Both the position numbers and the translations under genes were made by a program. The notes under the pieces were generated by a model. It ran no database searches. It was given only the letters and a program-made list of their open reading frames with translations, and had not been told where the DNA came from. Below, in pieces: positions 19,907 through 29,500 of a stretch of 33,904 bases of DNA. Position 1 is the stretch's first letter, and each line of letters begins with the position of its first letter. This DNA is from a virus: IMG/VR virus record IMGVR_UViG_3300010885_067899, positions 1 through 33,904 of that record. The stretch is one strand, 5' to 3'.

Positions 19907-22672
19907 ATGACTGCAGAATATATATTACAAGAGCGTATAAAGTGCGCAAAAAGCCCTGTCTATTATTTTAACAATTACGGCTACGTCTTTGACGCTATCG
20001 CAAAGAGTGTTAAAAAGATGAAGTGTTTTGAGTATCAAGAAAAGTGCGCTGATATTTTTCACAAAAATCAAAACTCAATAATACTTAAATCGAGACAATG
20101 CCTGCCTGGGGATACTTATGTAGATACACCAGATGGACCAAAGGCAATTAAGGATTTTAAATTTGGAGATGAAGTGTACTCTTATAATTTAATTTCTAAT
20201 GAAGTTGAGGTTGATACAGTTTATGACGCTTGGTGTAGTGGTGATAGACAGTGTGTAAAATTTAAACTCCAGGATACAAGAAATTTTGAGACTGGAGAGA
20301 ATCACCCATTTTATGTAAAAAACAAAGGTTGGGTTAAAGCTAAAGATCTTCAAAGAGGTGATGAGATTATTGATGCTAATTTTGGATTTGGTGATGTGAT
20401 TGCCAATGAAGATGAAATAAAGATACTTGCATACTTAATTACAGATGGAAGCACAGGTAAGCAAGTTAAGTTTACAAATAATAATATTAATTATTTAGGT
20501 GAATTTGAAGAATCAATAAATAATGTATTTCCAGAATTATCGGTAAGAAAGTCTATAAAATTGAACGGATATGATTATTTTCCACACCAAAAGCATGGGA
20601 CAAGCTTAAAGAATCCTATAATGGAGTGGTGTGAAACAAAAGAAATAGCAAATAAAAAAACTGAATTTAAACTTTTACCTAAAGAAGTTTTTAGTTGGAA
20701 TAAAAAATCTGTTTCAATTTTAATAAATAGACTTTTTGCTGGAGATGGATGGGTTAGTATTTATAAAAAGGGTGAAAATAGTAAAAGATTAGAATTAGGA
20801 ATAGCATCTCCAAGCGAAGAGTTCCTACATCAAGTTAAGTCTCTACTTAAAAAGTTTGATATTAAATGCAACATTTATGAAGTAAAAAATATGAAATTGC
20901 AAAAAAACAAATTTTTTAAACTTAGAATTACTCATTCGAAGAGCGCTACAAGATTTGTTAAAAACATAGGAATATTTGATAAGATAACACAAGAACATCA
21001 CGATATTTGTGATAGTTATAAGCACAATGTAAAAGACAATCCAATTATTAAAAAGATTGAAAAAACTGTAGTTAAAAAGTGTTACGACATTTCTGTAAGT
21101 AAAAATGAAAATTTCTTTATAGACGGATTACTTACTCATAATACTGGTTTATCTGTAATTACAGCAGGATATGTCGCTTGGAGATTAATGTTTAGATATG
21201 ATGAAAAGATATTAATTATTGCCAATGATGGAGCAGGAGCTAAACGATTTTTAGCGACTGTTAAACAATTTGTCGAGCACACTCCTTCGTGGCTCAAGCC
21301 CGAATCTATAGTGACAAACAATCAAACAAAATTAGAATTCTCTAACAAGTCTTGGGTTGAAGCAAAAGCAAGTAGTCCAAATGCAGGTCGTGGAGAATCT
21401 TTAACAATGCTTGTTCTTGATGAGACTGCTTTTATTAAAGATGCTGAAGCAATTTGGATGGCGGCAGGTATGGCACTTTCTGCCACAAAAGGTAAGTGTA
21501 TAATGATTTCAACTCCAAATGGTACGGGTAATTTATATCATAAAACTTGGGTGGGCACGACCAATAAGAAGAATGACTTTATTCCTTTAACAGTGCATTG
21601 GACACAAAACCCACAATCATCTGTAGGTTTGCAAATAAACACAAATATTAACGGAGAAGAGTTCCCTTGGAGTCCTTGGTATGAAGAGCAATGTAGACGA
21701 ATGAGTTATGATAGCGTTAAGATTGCACAAGAGCTTGACCTTTCATTCGAGGGTTCAAAATACCTTGTGATTGAACAGCAACTCATAGACAAGTACGAAA
21801 AGAGAGTAAGAGATCAAAAGCCAAACTTTTATATTAAATACGACTTTAATCTTAAAGATACACCTCAGTCTGGAAGTTTTATAATAGATGAAACCGCTTT
21901 CCAAGTTTGGAAAAGACCTGAAGAAGGAAAGAATTATATTATTGGGGCTGACGTTGCCCGTGGAGACGGAAAAGATTTCTCCACAATTCAAGTATTAGAT
22001 GCTGAAACATTAGAGCAAGTTGCTGAATATAGAGATAAGATTGGAGTGGATTTATTTCCATATTTAATTGATTGGGTAGGAAGAGCTTATAATAATGCAT
22101 ATTTAGTTGTCGAATGTAACTCTTTCGGTTTACACGTCGCCTTGACACTAAGGGATGCGCTCCAATATAAGAAAATGTTCTTTTCTAAAAATGTCCAAGA
22201 TATTCACGTTAGACCTTTCGATTATAAGATTAACGAAGGAACTGAAATTCCAGGATTTCAAACAACAATGAAAACAAGACCGCTTATTGTCGCCTCTATG
22301 ATACAGCACATGAGAGAAAACAATCTGATTTTACATTCCCCACGACTTACTGCTGAATTTTCAACATTTGTTATGATTAATAATAAGCCTCAACACGAGC
22401 CAGGATTTCACGATGACTTGATATTTGCATTAGGGCTGGCGCTATATGTAAGAGATAATGAATACAATAATATCATTGCAACAGATGGTCTTTATAAATC
22501 AATGCTTGGCGCTATATCGTTTAGCTCAAATAATATGATGGGTAAAATAGAGCATAATGGGCAAAGTGGTAGAAAAGATATTGAAGTGCCCGATGGCGGA
22601 AGTGGCTTGTTTATGGGCTCATCTTTCACGCAATCAGATGATGATGATTTAGATTGGCTTCTAAAACCTTAA
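19907..22672 (+). CDS. 17: terminase large subunit (T4 gp17) with intein
   Basis: A 921-residue precursor. Exteins 1-64 and 413-921 join to a 573-residue terminase. The ATPase P-loop is split: SRQ (62-64) before and TGLS (413-416) after the intein, giving SRQTGLS after splicing. Walker B with catalytic Glu is LTMLVLDETAF. The C-terminal RNase H-fold nuclease has GADVARGDGKD, VVECNSFG and HDDLIFAL with the acidic residues in place. The protein pumps DNA into the prohead through the portal (next gene) and cuts concatemers. The intein runs from C65 to N412. Splicing is needed for activity, because the P-loop is interrupted. No small terminase gene is seen in the window. A late-type box inside an inverted repeat lies directly upstream. 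Confidence 0.95.
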   Translation: MTAEYILQERIKCAKSPVYYFNNYGYVFDAIAKSVKKMKCFEYQEKCADIFHKNQNSIILKSRQCLPGDTYVDTPDGPKAIKDFKFGDEVYSYNLISNEVEVDTVYDAWCSGDRQCVKFKLQDTRNFETGENHPFYVKNKGWVKAKDLQRGDEIIDANFGFGDVIANEDEIKILAYLITDGSTGKQVKFTNNNINYLGEFEESINNVFPELSVRKSIKLNGYDYFPHQKHGTSLKNPIMEWCETKEIANKKTEFKLLPKEVFSWNKKSVSILINRLFAGDGWVSIYKKGENSKRLELGIASPSEEFLHQVKSLLKKFDIKCNIYEVKNMKLQKNKFFKLRITHSKSATRFVKNIGIFDKITQEHHDICDSYKHNVKDNPIIKKIEKTVVKKCYDISVSKNENFFIDGLLTHNTGLSVITAGYVAWRLMFRYDEKILIIANDGAGAKRFLATVKQFVEHTPSWLKPESIVTNNQTKLEFSNKSWVEAKASSPNAGRGESLTMLVLDETAFIKDAEAIWMAAGMALSATKGKCIMISTPNGTGNLYHKTWVGTTNKKNDFIPLTVHWTQNPQSSVGLQINTNINGEEFPWSPWYEEQCRRMSYDSVKIAQELDLSFEGSKYLVIEQQLIDKYEKRVRDQKPNFYIKYDFNLKDTPQSGSFIIDETAFQVWKRPEEGKNYIIGADVARGDGKDFSTIQVLDAETLEQVAEYRDKIGVDLFPYLIDWVGRAYNNAYLVVECNSFGLHVALTLRDALQYKKMFFSKNVQDIHVRPFDYKINEGTEIPGFQTTMKTRPLIVASMIQHMRENNLILHSPRLTAEFSTFVMINNKPQHEPGFHDDLIFALGLALYVRDNEYNNIIATDGLYKSMLGAISFSSNNMMGKIEHNGQSGRKDIEVPDGGSGLFMGSSFTQSDDDDLDWLLKP
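20099..21142 (+). mobile_element. intein with LAGLIDADG homing endonuclease in terminase
   Basis: 348 residues, from C65 (CLPGDTYVDTPDG, block N1) to N412 (FFIDGLLTHN, block C-terminal with penultimate His), followed by Thr413 as +1 nucleophile. Block N3 is GENHPF with H133. Two LAGLIDADG-type helices are visible: ILAYLITDG (173-181) and ILINRLFAGDG (271-281) with the acidic residues D180 and D280, so the endonuclease looks intact. Insertion is exactly in the Walker A motif, a highly conserved target that favours homing. Confidence 0.93.
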
Positions 22673-22721
22673 AAATTTGATTTTTACAACATAATTACTT
22701 ATATTTAAAAAAATAGATAAA

Positions 22722-25700
22722 ATGGCTGAAGATAAAAAACCACAGAGTATATTCCAAGGAGTTGTGGATGCGATAAACGGAGGGAAGAAGAAAACCCCTA
22801 CTGCACCTGCTTCTGCGCAATTTGCTCCAAATAAAGCAGATGGTTTAGTCAATAGTGAAAGTCCAATTGAAGAAATGCAACAGCAGTTTTTAGATTGGCA
22901 GGTTAATAAAATCGCACACAACCTTTACACGAGATCAATATATTTTGATACAGATAGAATTAGTGCATACCAAGATTTTAGGGCGATGGATATGTCTCCT
23001 GAAATTGCAGCGGCGCTTAACATCATTCGAGATGAGTGTCTTACGAGAAGTGAAAAAGGTAACATTCTTGAAATTTATTCAGAAAATTCTAGAGTAAAAG
23101 AAATTTTAAAAGATTTATTTGGGAACAGAATCAATGTCGATTACAATCTTAAGCTTTGGATTCGTGATTTAGTTAAATACGGAGATTATTTTGTATTCCT
23201 AGAAATTGATAAAACAGAAGGTATTTATAACTTTCTTTCATTACCAGTTGAAGAAATTCACAGAGAAGAAGCTTATGACGGAAATCCTGAAAGTGTAAGA
23301 TTCCGTTGGGAAACAATGGGTATGTATTTTGAAGATTGGCAAGTTGCTCACTTTAGAATGCTAGAAGACACAAAGAAATTACCTTATGGACGTTCTATTT
23401 TAGATCCTGCCAGAAAGCTTTGGAAACAATTGCAGTTGGCGGAAGATTCTATGTTGGTTTATCGTATCACAAGAGCGCCAGAAAGAAGAGTTTTTTATAT
23501 TGAGGTTGGTAACTTGGGTGATCAAGATGTACAAGGGTATATGATGAAAATCCAAAACCAAATCAAGAAACAACCTGTGGTCGATTCTAGAAATGGTCAA
23601 TATAACCTAAAGTATGACCCAATGAATATCACGGAAGATTACTTCATTCCTATTAGGGGTGATAAATCTTCAAAGATTGATACATTACCAGGCGCCTGTC
23701 TTGCATTAGATACTAAAATTGCATTATTAGATGGAAGAAATTTAGAATTAAGTGAAATTATTAAAGAATGGGATGGTGGAAATAGAAATTTATGGGTTTA
23801 TAGTTGTGATCCTAAGACTGGTGAATTTGCACCAGGAATGATAACGTGGGCAGGAATTACAAGAAAAAACACTGAAGTTTTAAAGCTTACTTTGGATAAT
23901 GGAGAAACAATAACTCTTACTCCTGATCATAAAATGTTAACTAAGTCAGGGAAAAAAGTTGAAGCTCAAAATTTAAAAATAGGAGATTCTTTAATGCCCT
24001 TTAATGTTAAAAAAGAAAATTTATACAAAGGAATTTCAGGATATGAAAAAGACTATGAAATGGTTTATGACAACTTAAAACAAGATTGGGTATGGACTCA
24101 TAGAGTTGTAGCTGATTATTTTAAGGGGAATTTGTGCAAAGAATATGTTTTTAAAGAAGATCAAAAACAAAAAAACGTGCGCCATCATAAAGATTTCAAT
24201 AGGTTTAATAATGCACCATCAAATATTTGTTTTATGGGCTTTTCTGATCATATGAAATTACACTCTGATATGATTCATTTAGCATCAGAAGCATTTTCTA
24301 AAAAATATAATGAAGATGAAAATTTTGCTATAAAAGTGAGAAAAAATCTAGAAATAGGAAATAAAATACATCATACACTTCGAAATAATAATCCTAAATA
24401 TAAAAAATTAGTTGATGAAAATCAAAAAATAGGGATGAAAAAATATTGGAGCAATATTTCAGAAGATGAAAAGATAAATAGAGACAATATAAATAAAATA
24501 AATTTTAAAAAAGGTTCTGATAAATTACAGGATTTATTAAAAGATGATGATTATAAAAAAACTTTTTATGAAAAAACAAGTAAGGCTCTAAAGATAGTAA
24601 AAAACACAAAAGAAAATAAAGAAAGACAATCAAAAATTACAAAAACACAATGGCTAAATGAAAATTTTAGAAATTCTGTTATAGAAAAACAAACAATAAA
24701 ATATTCAGATAATTTATTGAAATTTGTTGTAAATAGATTTAAAGAAGGAATGCCTTCTACGCAAATTTTAAAAGACATAAATGAAGAGGGTTCTGTATTT
24801 ATGTCAGAGTTTGATTCATTAAACGTTTTAAATAAGCAACTTCATAAAATGAAGAATGGATTTACTCACAACAATCTTTCTAAGATGATGATGCATTTTG
24901 GTTATAAAAATTGGAATGATTTTAAGAGTAAAGTAGAGTTTTTTAATCATAAAATAGTTTCTATTGAATGGCTAGAAGAGAAACAGGATACTGGAACAAT
25001 TACAGTTGATGGTAATGAATTATATCATGATTTTCACACATTTGCTCTTACAGCAGGTGTATACAATTTTAATTCTAATATGGGTGATATTCAGGATATT
25101 GAATATCTTCAAAATAAACTTTTTGCATCTCTTCAAGTTCCTAAGGCATATTTGAACTATGCAGAGAACTTACCAGGAGGATCAACTCTTTCTCAGGCAG
25201 ATTTGAGGTTCTCTAGAACAATAAACTCAATTCAAGAAGTTATTTTATTGGAGCTTAGAAGGATTGCAAATATTCACCTTTTCTTCTCAGGTCTTAAAGA
25301 TGAAGTTGATAACTTTACATTAACGCTTACAAATCCTTCCACTCAACAAGAGTTGTTGAAATTGGAAACAATGAAAGCTAGAATGGAAGTGTTTAAAGAA
25401 ATGTACTCTTCTGAATCAAATTCTCCTGTTTCATATACTTGGGCGATGGAAAATCTTCTTGGATTCTCTAAGGCTGAAATTAAGCTTATATTGAAACAGA
25501 AGAAAGTTGAGAAGAAAATATTTGCTGAAATTGATGCATCAGTTGAAACATACAAGAAAATTGGATTGTTTAAAGAACTTGATGATAGATACGAACTTCC
25601 AGGTGCGACTCCTGCTGGTGCAGCTACTACGGGAGAAGAAGGTGGAGCAGGCGGTGGCGGCGGCGGAGCTACAGGCGGTATGGGTAATATAGAGCTCGGA

Positions 25701-26273
25701 AGTCAACTTGGCGGAATGGATGCTGGAGGTGGTGCTGATTTGGGTGGCGCACCTGATGCGGGCGGTGCTGAAGAAGTTCCATTGGCAGAAAATAGAATTG
25801 TAAAGATAAAAAGAGTTTTAGCTGAATCAGATAGAAACGCTGATGATTTATTGCTAGATTTGCTTGGCAATACAGAAGATGCTCCGACCCTAGCTGAAAG
25901 AGAAGAAAATGAAAATAAACTTCTTCATAAAAATAAAAAATTGAATTACAAAATTCAAAAGATGATTGAGAATATTCAGACTAGCTTAGATGACACAAAG
26001 AAAGAGGAAAGAGACGAGAACGAGAAAAAATTCCAAGAGATTAAAACTAAAAATACTTTGTTTGAAAGAAGTGGAATGGTGATTGACAGAACCAATAGCA
26101 TGTTTAAGCACTTAGAAGAAATGATGAGTGGAAATAAAGTGTCTGGTTTTGATGTTGAAAAAGTTGATATTATAAACGAAGAATTTATAGAAGAAGTTGA
26201 ATTGAATGAAGAAATCATAGAAGATATAAATGAAATTCCAAACGAAGATTCAGAAGATAAAACAGAAGAGTAA
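22722..26273 (+). CDS. 20: portal vertex protein (T4 gp20) with intein
   Basis: A 1183-residue precursor; exteins 1-325 and 785-1183 give a 724-residue portal. Family features: QVNKIAHNLYTRSIYFDTDR, the MSPEIAAALNIIRDECLT segment, LPYGRSILDPARKLWKQLQLAEDSMLVYRITRAPERRVFYIEVGNL, and after the intein GDIQDIEYLQNKLFASLQVPKAYLNY. It forms the ring through which DNA is packaged by the terminase encoded just upstream. The C-terminal extension (about 960-1183) has a Gly-rich stretch, then charged coiled-coil sequence, and makes the spliced protein about 200 residues longer than T4 gp20 (524). The intein interrupts the highly conserved DTLPGA/SNMGDI motif. The stop codon overlaps the next start (TAATG). 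Confidence 0.95.
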   Translation: MAEDKKPQSIFQGVVDAINGGKKKTPTAPASAQFAPNKADGLVNSESPIEEMQQQFLDWQVNKIAHNLYTRSIYFDTDRISAYQDFRAMDMSPEIAAALNIIRDECLTRSEKGNILEIYSENSRVKEILKDLFGNRINVDYNLKLWIRDLVKYGDYFVFLEIDKTEGIYNFLSLPVEEIHREEAYDGNPESVRFRWETMGMYFEDWQVAHFRMLEDTKKLPYGRSILDPARKLWKQLQLAEDSMLVYRITRAPERRVFYIEVGNLGDQDVQGYMMKIQNQIKKQPVVDSRNGQYNLKYDPMNITEDYFIPIRGDKSSKIDTLPGACLALDTKIALLDGRNLELSEIIKEWDGGNRNLWVYSCDPKTGEFAPGMITWAGITRKNTEVLKLTLDNGETITLTPDHKMLTKSGKKVEAQNLKIGDSLMPFNVKKENLYKGISGYEKDYEMVYDNLKQDWVWTHRVVADYFKGNLCKEYVFKEDQKQKNVRHHKDFNRFNNAPSNICFMGFSDHMKLHSDMIHLASEAFSKKYNEDENFAIKVRKNLEIGNKIHHTLRNNNPKYKKLVDENQKIGMKKYWSNISEDEKINRDNINKINFKKGSDKLQDLLKDDDYKKTFYEKTSKALKIVKNTKENKERQSKITKTQWLNENFRNSVIEKQTIKYSDNLLKFVVNRFKEGMPSTQILKDINEEGSVFMSEFDSLNVLNKQLHKMKNGFTHNNLSKMMMHFGYKNWNDFKSKVEFFNHKIVSIEWLEEKQDTGTITVDGNELYHDFHTFALTAGVYNFNSNMGDIQDIEYLQNKLFASLQVPKAYLNYAENLPGGSTLSQADLRFSRTINSIQEVILLELRRIANIHLFFSGLKDEVDNFTLTLTNPSTQQELLKLETMKARMEVFKEMYSSESNSPVSYTWAMENLLGFSKAEIKLILKQKKVEKKIFAEIDASVETYKKIGLFKELDDRYELPGATPAGAATTGEEGGAGGGGGGATGGMGNIELGSQLGGMDAGGGADLGGAPDAGGAEEVPLAENRIVKIKRVLAESDRNADDLLLDLLGNTEDAPTLAEREENENKLLHKNKKLNYKIQKMIENIQTSLDDTKKEERDENEKKFQEIKTKNTLFERSGMVIDRTNSMFKHLEEMMSGNKVSGFDVEKVDIINEEFIEEVELNEEIIEDINEIPNEDSEDKTEE
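23697..25073 (+). mobile_element. intein with HNH-type homing endonuclease in portal
   Basis: 459 residues, from C326 (CLALDTKIALLDG) to N784 (GVYNFN), with Ser785 as the +1 residue. Block N3 is TPDHKML with H403. An HNH-like segment, VRHHKDFNRFNNAPSNI with H488/H489, and H510 and H514 in the following GFSDHMKLH, is inside. Later a FKEGMPSTQILKDIN helix-turn-helix-like stretch resembles DNA-binding modules of homing enzymes. The region is markedly more AT-rich than the exteins. The penultimate residue is Phe instead of the usual His. Boundaries were set by matching the joined exteins to the portal motif DTLPGx(S/Q)NxGDI. Confidence 0.88.
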
Positions 26274-26518
26274 TGGAAAAATATCCAGGTTGGCTAAATG
26301 TAAACGACACCCACAAAATAAAAAAAGATTTTGCTGAGTTGAAAGCTATTCTTGATGAAATAGAAAGTGATATAAATGCTTTCTTGGGTAATAGAAAAGT
26401 TAAATACAAAGGCAAGCGAGCAAGAAAAAAATTGGCCTTATTAAAGAATGAACTAATACCAAATATTTCTAGAAAAATCTTAAAAACAAAACAAGATTAT
26501 GAAAGTGACTACTCCTAG
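26273..26518 (+). CDS. histone H1-like small basic protein
   Basis: An 81-residue, Lys-rich helical protein. The stretch FAELKAILDEIESDINAFLGN followed by KGKRARKKLALLKNELIP resembles the Bacteroidetes histone H1-like (Hc1) family, which has a helix, then a GTRARK-type basic motif, then a second helix. Its ATG overlaps the stop codon of the portal gene, so translation is probably coupled, and the transcript ends in a terminator that contains its own stop codon. A DNA-binding or packaged nucleoid-like protein is possible. The family match is tentative; it may alternatively be a portal-associated factor. Confidence 0.65.
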   Translation: MEKYPGWLNVNDTHKIKKDFAELKAILDEIESDINAFLGNRKVKYKGKRARKKLALLKNELIPNISRKILKTKQDYESDYS

Positions 26519-26529
26519 TCACTTTTTTT
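26502..26529 (+). terminator. strong terminator containing the stop codon
   Basis: Perfect 10-bp stem AAAGTGACTA / TAGTCACTTT (26502-26511, 26516-26525) with a CTCC loop, then a T-tract. The TAG stop at 26516-26518 is part of the stem. It closes the terminase-portal unit. Confidence 0.95.
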
Positions 26530-26532
26530 TTG

Positions 26533-26540
26533 TATATTTG
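26533..26540 (+). promoter_or_regulatory. Bacteroidetes-type -7 box for the DNA polymerase gene
   Basis: TATATTTG directly after the terminator T-tract and only 5 nt before the ATG at 26546, which predicts a leaderless message. No TTG is visible about 20 nt upstream; the terminator stem occupies that position. Confidence 0.5.
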
Positions 26541-26545
26541 CCAGT

Positions 26546-29500
26546 ATGAGTGAAGTCTGTAATAGTAAAAACTGCAATTGCGGTAAGCAACACATATATA
26601 AAGATGACTTAACAGAGGTAGCTAAAGGCAACCTACATAAGGCTATGGATACTTTTGAAGAGCGAAAGTATGAACTTGGTAATGTGATTAAAGAAGAAGA
26701 CAGAAGAAAGAGACCGATGGTTCATCTTCATCTCCACACATTCCATTCTATATTGGATGGCTGTGGAAGTATCGATAATTATGTAAAGTTAGCCAAAGAA
26801 TATAATCACCCCGCAATTGCTGTAACTGATCACGGAACCTTGTCAGGTACTTATGAATTATTTAAGAAGTGTAAGGCAGGTGGTGTAAAATCCATTATGG
26901 GAATGGAAGCTTATGTGAATGATAAACAGGGTGAATTTGAAGAAAAGAAATACGAGGGTGGAAATTCACACCAATCTATATTTGTTATAAATCAAGAAGG
27001 TTTTGTCAATATCAATAGATTGGCATATCGTTCTTATGATGAGGGTTTTTACAAAAGAGGTAGGATTAAGACAGATTGGTTATTTGAACACAAACAGGGC
27101 TTGTTTCTTACGACTTCTTGCGCCGTTAGTCATATGTCTAAATTGGTATTAGAAGGCAAGGAGACAGAGGCTGAGGAGTACCTGAAAGGTCTTATGAGAG
27201 AGTTTGGTGATAACTTGGTTGCTGAATTACAATTCAATGAGTACGAAGGTCAAAAGTTTTACAATAGATGGCTTTTGAAAATGATTAAAAAGTATAGTCT
27301 TATGCCTATACTTACAAATGATGTTCACTATGCCTTTAAGGAAGATTCGGAACTTCAAGATACGCTCATTGCAATCAATCAAAAGTCAAAACTAGGAAAT
27401 TCATTTAAGCTTAGTACGAGAAATCTTTTTTATGCAAACGTAGATGATTTCCACACTTTCAATAAACAGTTTGGTTTTAACTATCCAGAGTCTTTTGTAG
27501 ATATGTGTTTGGATAATACTCTAAAGGTTGCCGAAAAGTTAAACTACGAATTTGATACAAAGACTGAAAAATTTCCAAGATATGAAGTAACCACCGATGT
27601 GTTGGATTATTTTAAAACTGATAGTACGGAGGAGATTATTACTAGACTTGCCTTTGGAAAGTTAAAACAAAAATTGACTAAGTATAAGGAAAATAAGATT
27701 GTTGAAATTACACCTGAGAAAGAAAAAGAATACCACGACAGATTAACATATGAGCTGGAAGTAATTAGAGAAAAAAATACTCTTGATTACTTTATGGTGT
27801 ATTGGGAGCTTATTAGGGATTATAGGAAGAAAGGGTATAATATTGGCCCATCCAGAGGTTCAGCAGGCGGTTGTCTGCTTTCTTGGTGTTTAGAGATTAC
27901 AGATATTGATCCTATACGATTTGATTTGTATTTTGAGAGATTCTTAAATCCAACTCGTAAAGGTCTCCCCGATATCGATGTTGACTTTATGAAAGGAACG
28001 GATGATGTGACAAATAATTTCTTATATGAGAAATATGGAAAGAATCGTGTTTTGAGTGTTTCCACATTTTCCACGTTTAACGAAAAGGGTTGTCTTAAAG
28101 ATGTTGTTAGAGCTCACTTTGGAGATGAAGAAACAGGTTTTGAATCAGATGTTCACGCAGTTACTAAAGAAATGCCAACCTTTGACAGGGTTGAGTATTC
28201 ATTGGCTGATTGGTTTGAAAAATGGCCTAATGACCCTGCGTGTTCAGATAGAGTAAGAAGATGGCTGACAGATAAAGATAATAGAAAAATACTAGACCAA
28301 ACATTAATGTTGCAAGGTCAAATTAGAGGTATTGGTCAGCACGCAGCAGGTATCGTAATTACACCTGGTCCTTGTTGGGAATATTTACCAACAAACATTA
28401 TCGCCTCAAATAAAAGTATTGTAACAGCATTTCAGGAAGCTGATAAGAGTGGTAAAGATTTGTCAGAGCTCAATATATTGAAGCTAGATAGATTAAAGCT
28501 TGAAACTCTTAACGTAGTTGAAGATACTATAAAAGTTGTAAAAGATAGATATGGAAATGACATTACAGACAAAGTTCGGAATGTAAATTTGAATGATGAA
28601 AATCTATTTATTGAGTTGCGACTTGGGTTAAATCATGGTATTTTTCAGTTTGAAAGCCCAGGAATGAATGCTTTGATTAGAGGTATGGCAACAGAAAGCT
28701 TCTCTGAACTTACGGCAGCCAATGCTTTGTATAGACCAGGACCTATGGGTATTGGTGCTCACGAAGAGTTTATTAAGAACAAATTTAATCCTGAAAACAT
28801 TAAGTATGTTCACCCTGCTCTTGAAACTATTTTGAGAGAAACAAACGGAGTATTAATTTATCAGGAGCAATTGATGTTCTTGGCAAATAAAGTCGGAGGA
28901 ATGAGTTTGGGTGAGGGTGATATGCTTCGTCGATATATGGACAAGGCCAGCTCTGCCATTATGAAAAAATCTTCAGGCGAAACGCTGAACAAAAAAGAGC
29001 AGGATAACTATGTGGAGTTTGAGAAGTATTGGAATAAATTTATTGATGGCGCTGTAAAGAATGGATATAAAGCAGACGAAGTTGATGTGATTAAAGATTG
29101 GGTAATCAAGTATTTGGGATATTCGTTCAACAAGTCGCATTCAACGGCATATGCCTATCTTGCAATGCAAACGCTCTATTTGAAACATTATCACCCAACT
29201 GAATTTTATACAGCACTTCTAAATCATCCTAAGACAAGTGGTGGAAAAGAAAAAGAACAATCTTGGCTTGCATCAGCGATTGCATCGGCAATGTCTAAAG
29301 GAATTGTAATACTACCACCATCTAGAAAATCAGGTTGGACATGGACAGTAACTGGTGAAAAAGAAATATCTATGGGATTCTCAGGGATTAATGGTTTAGG
29401 TGATATAGCCTACCAAGAGTTAATCGAATTGATGGCTAAAAAGAATAAAAATCTTCAGAGCATAAGTGTTTCCGAGTTTTATGACTTACCTTTCTCGAAA

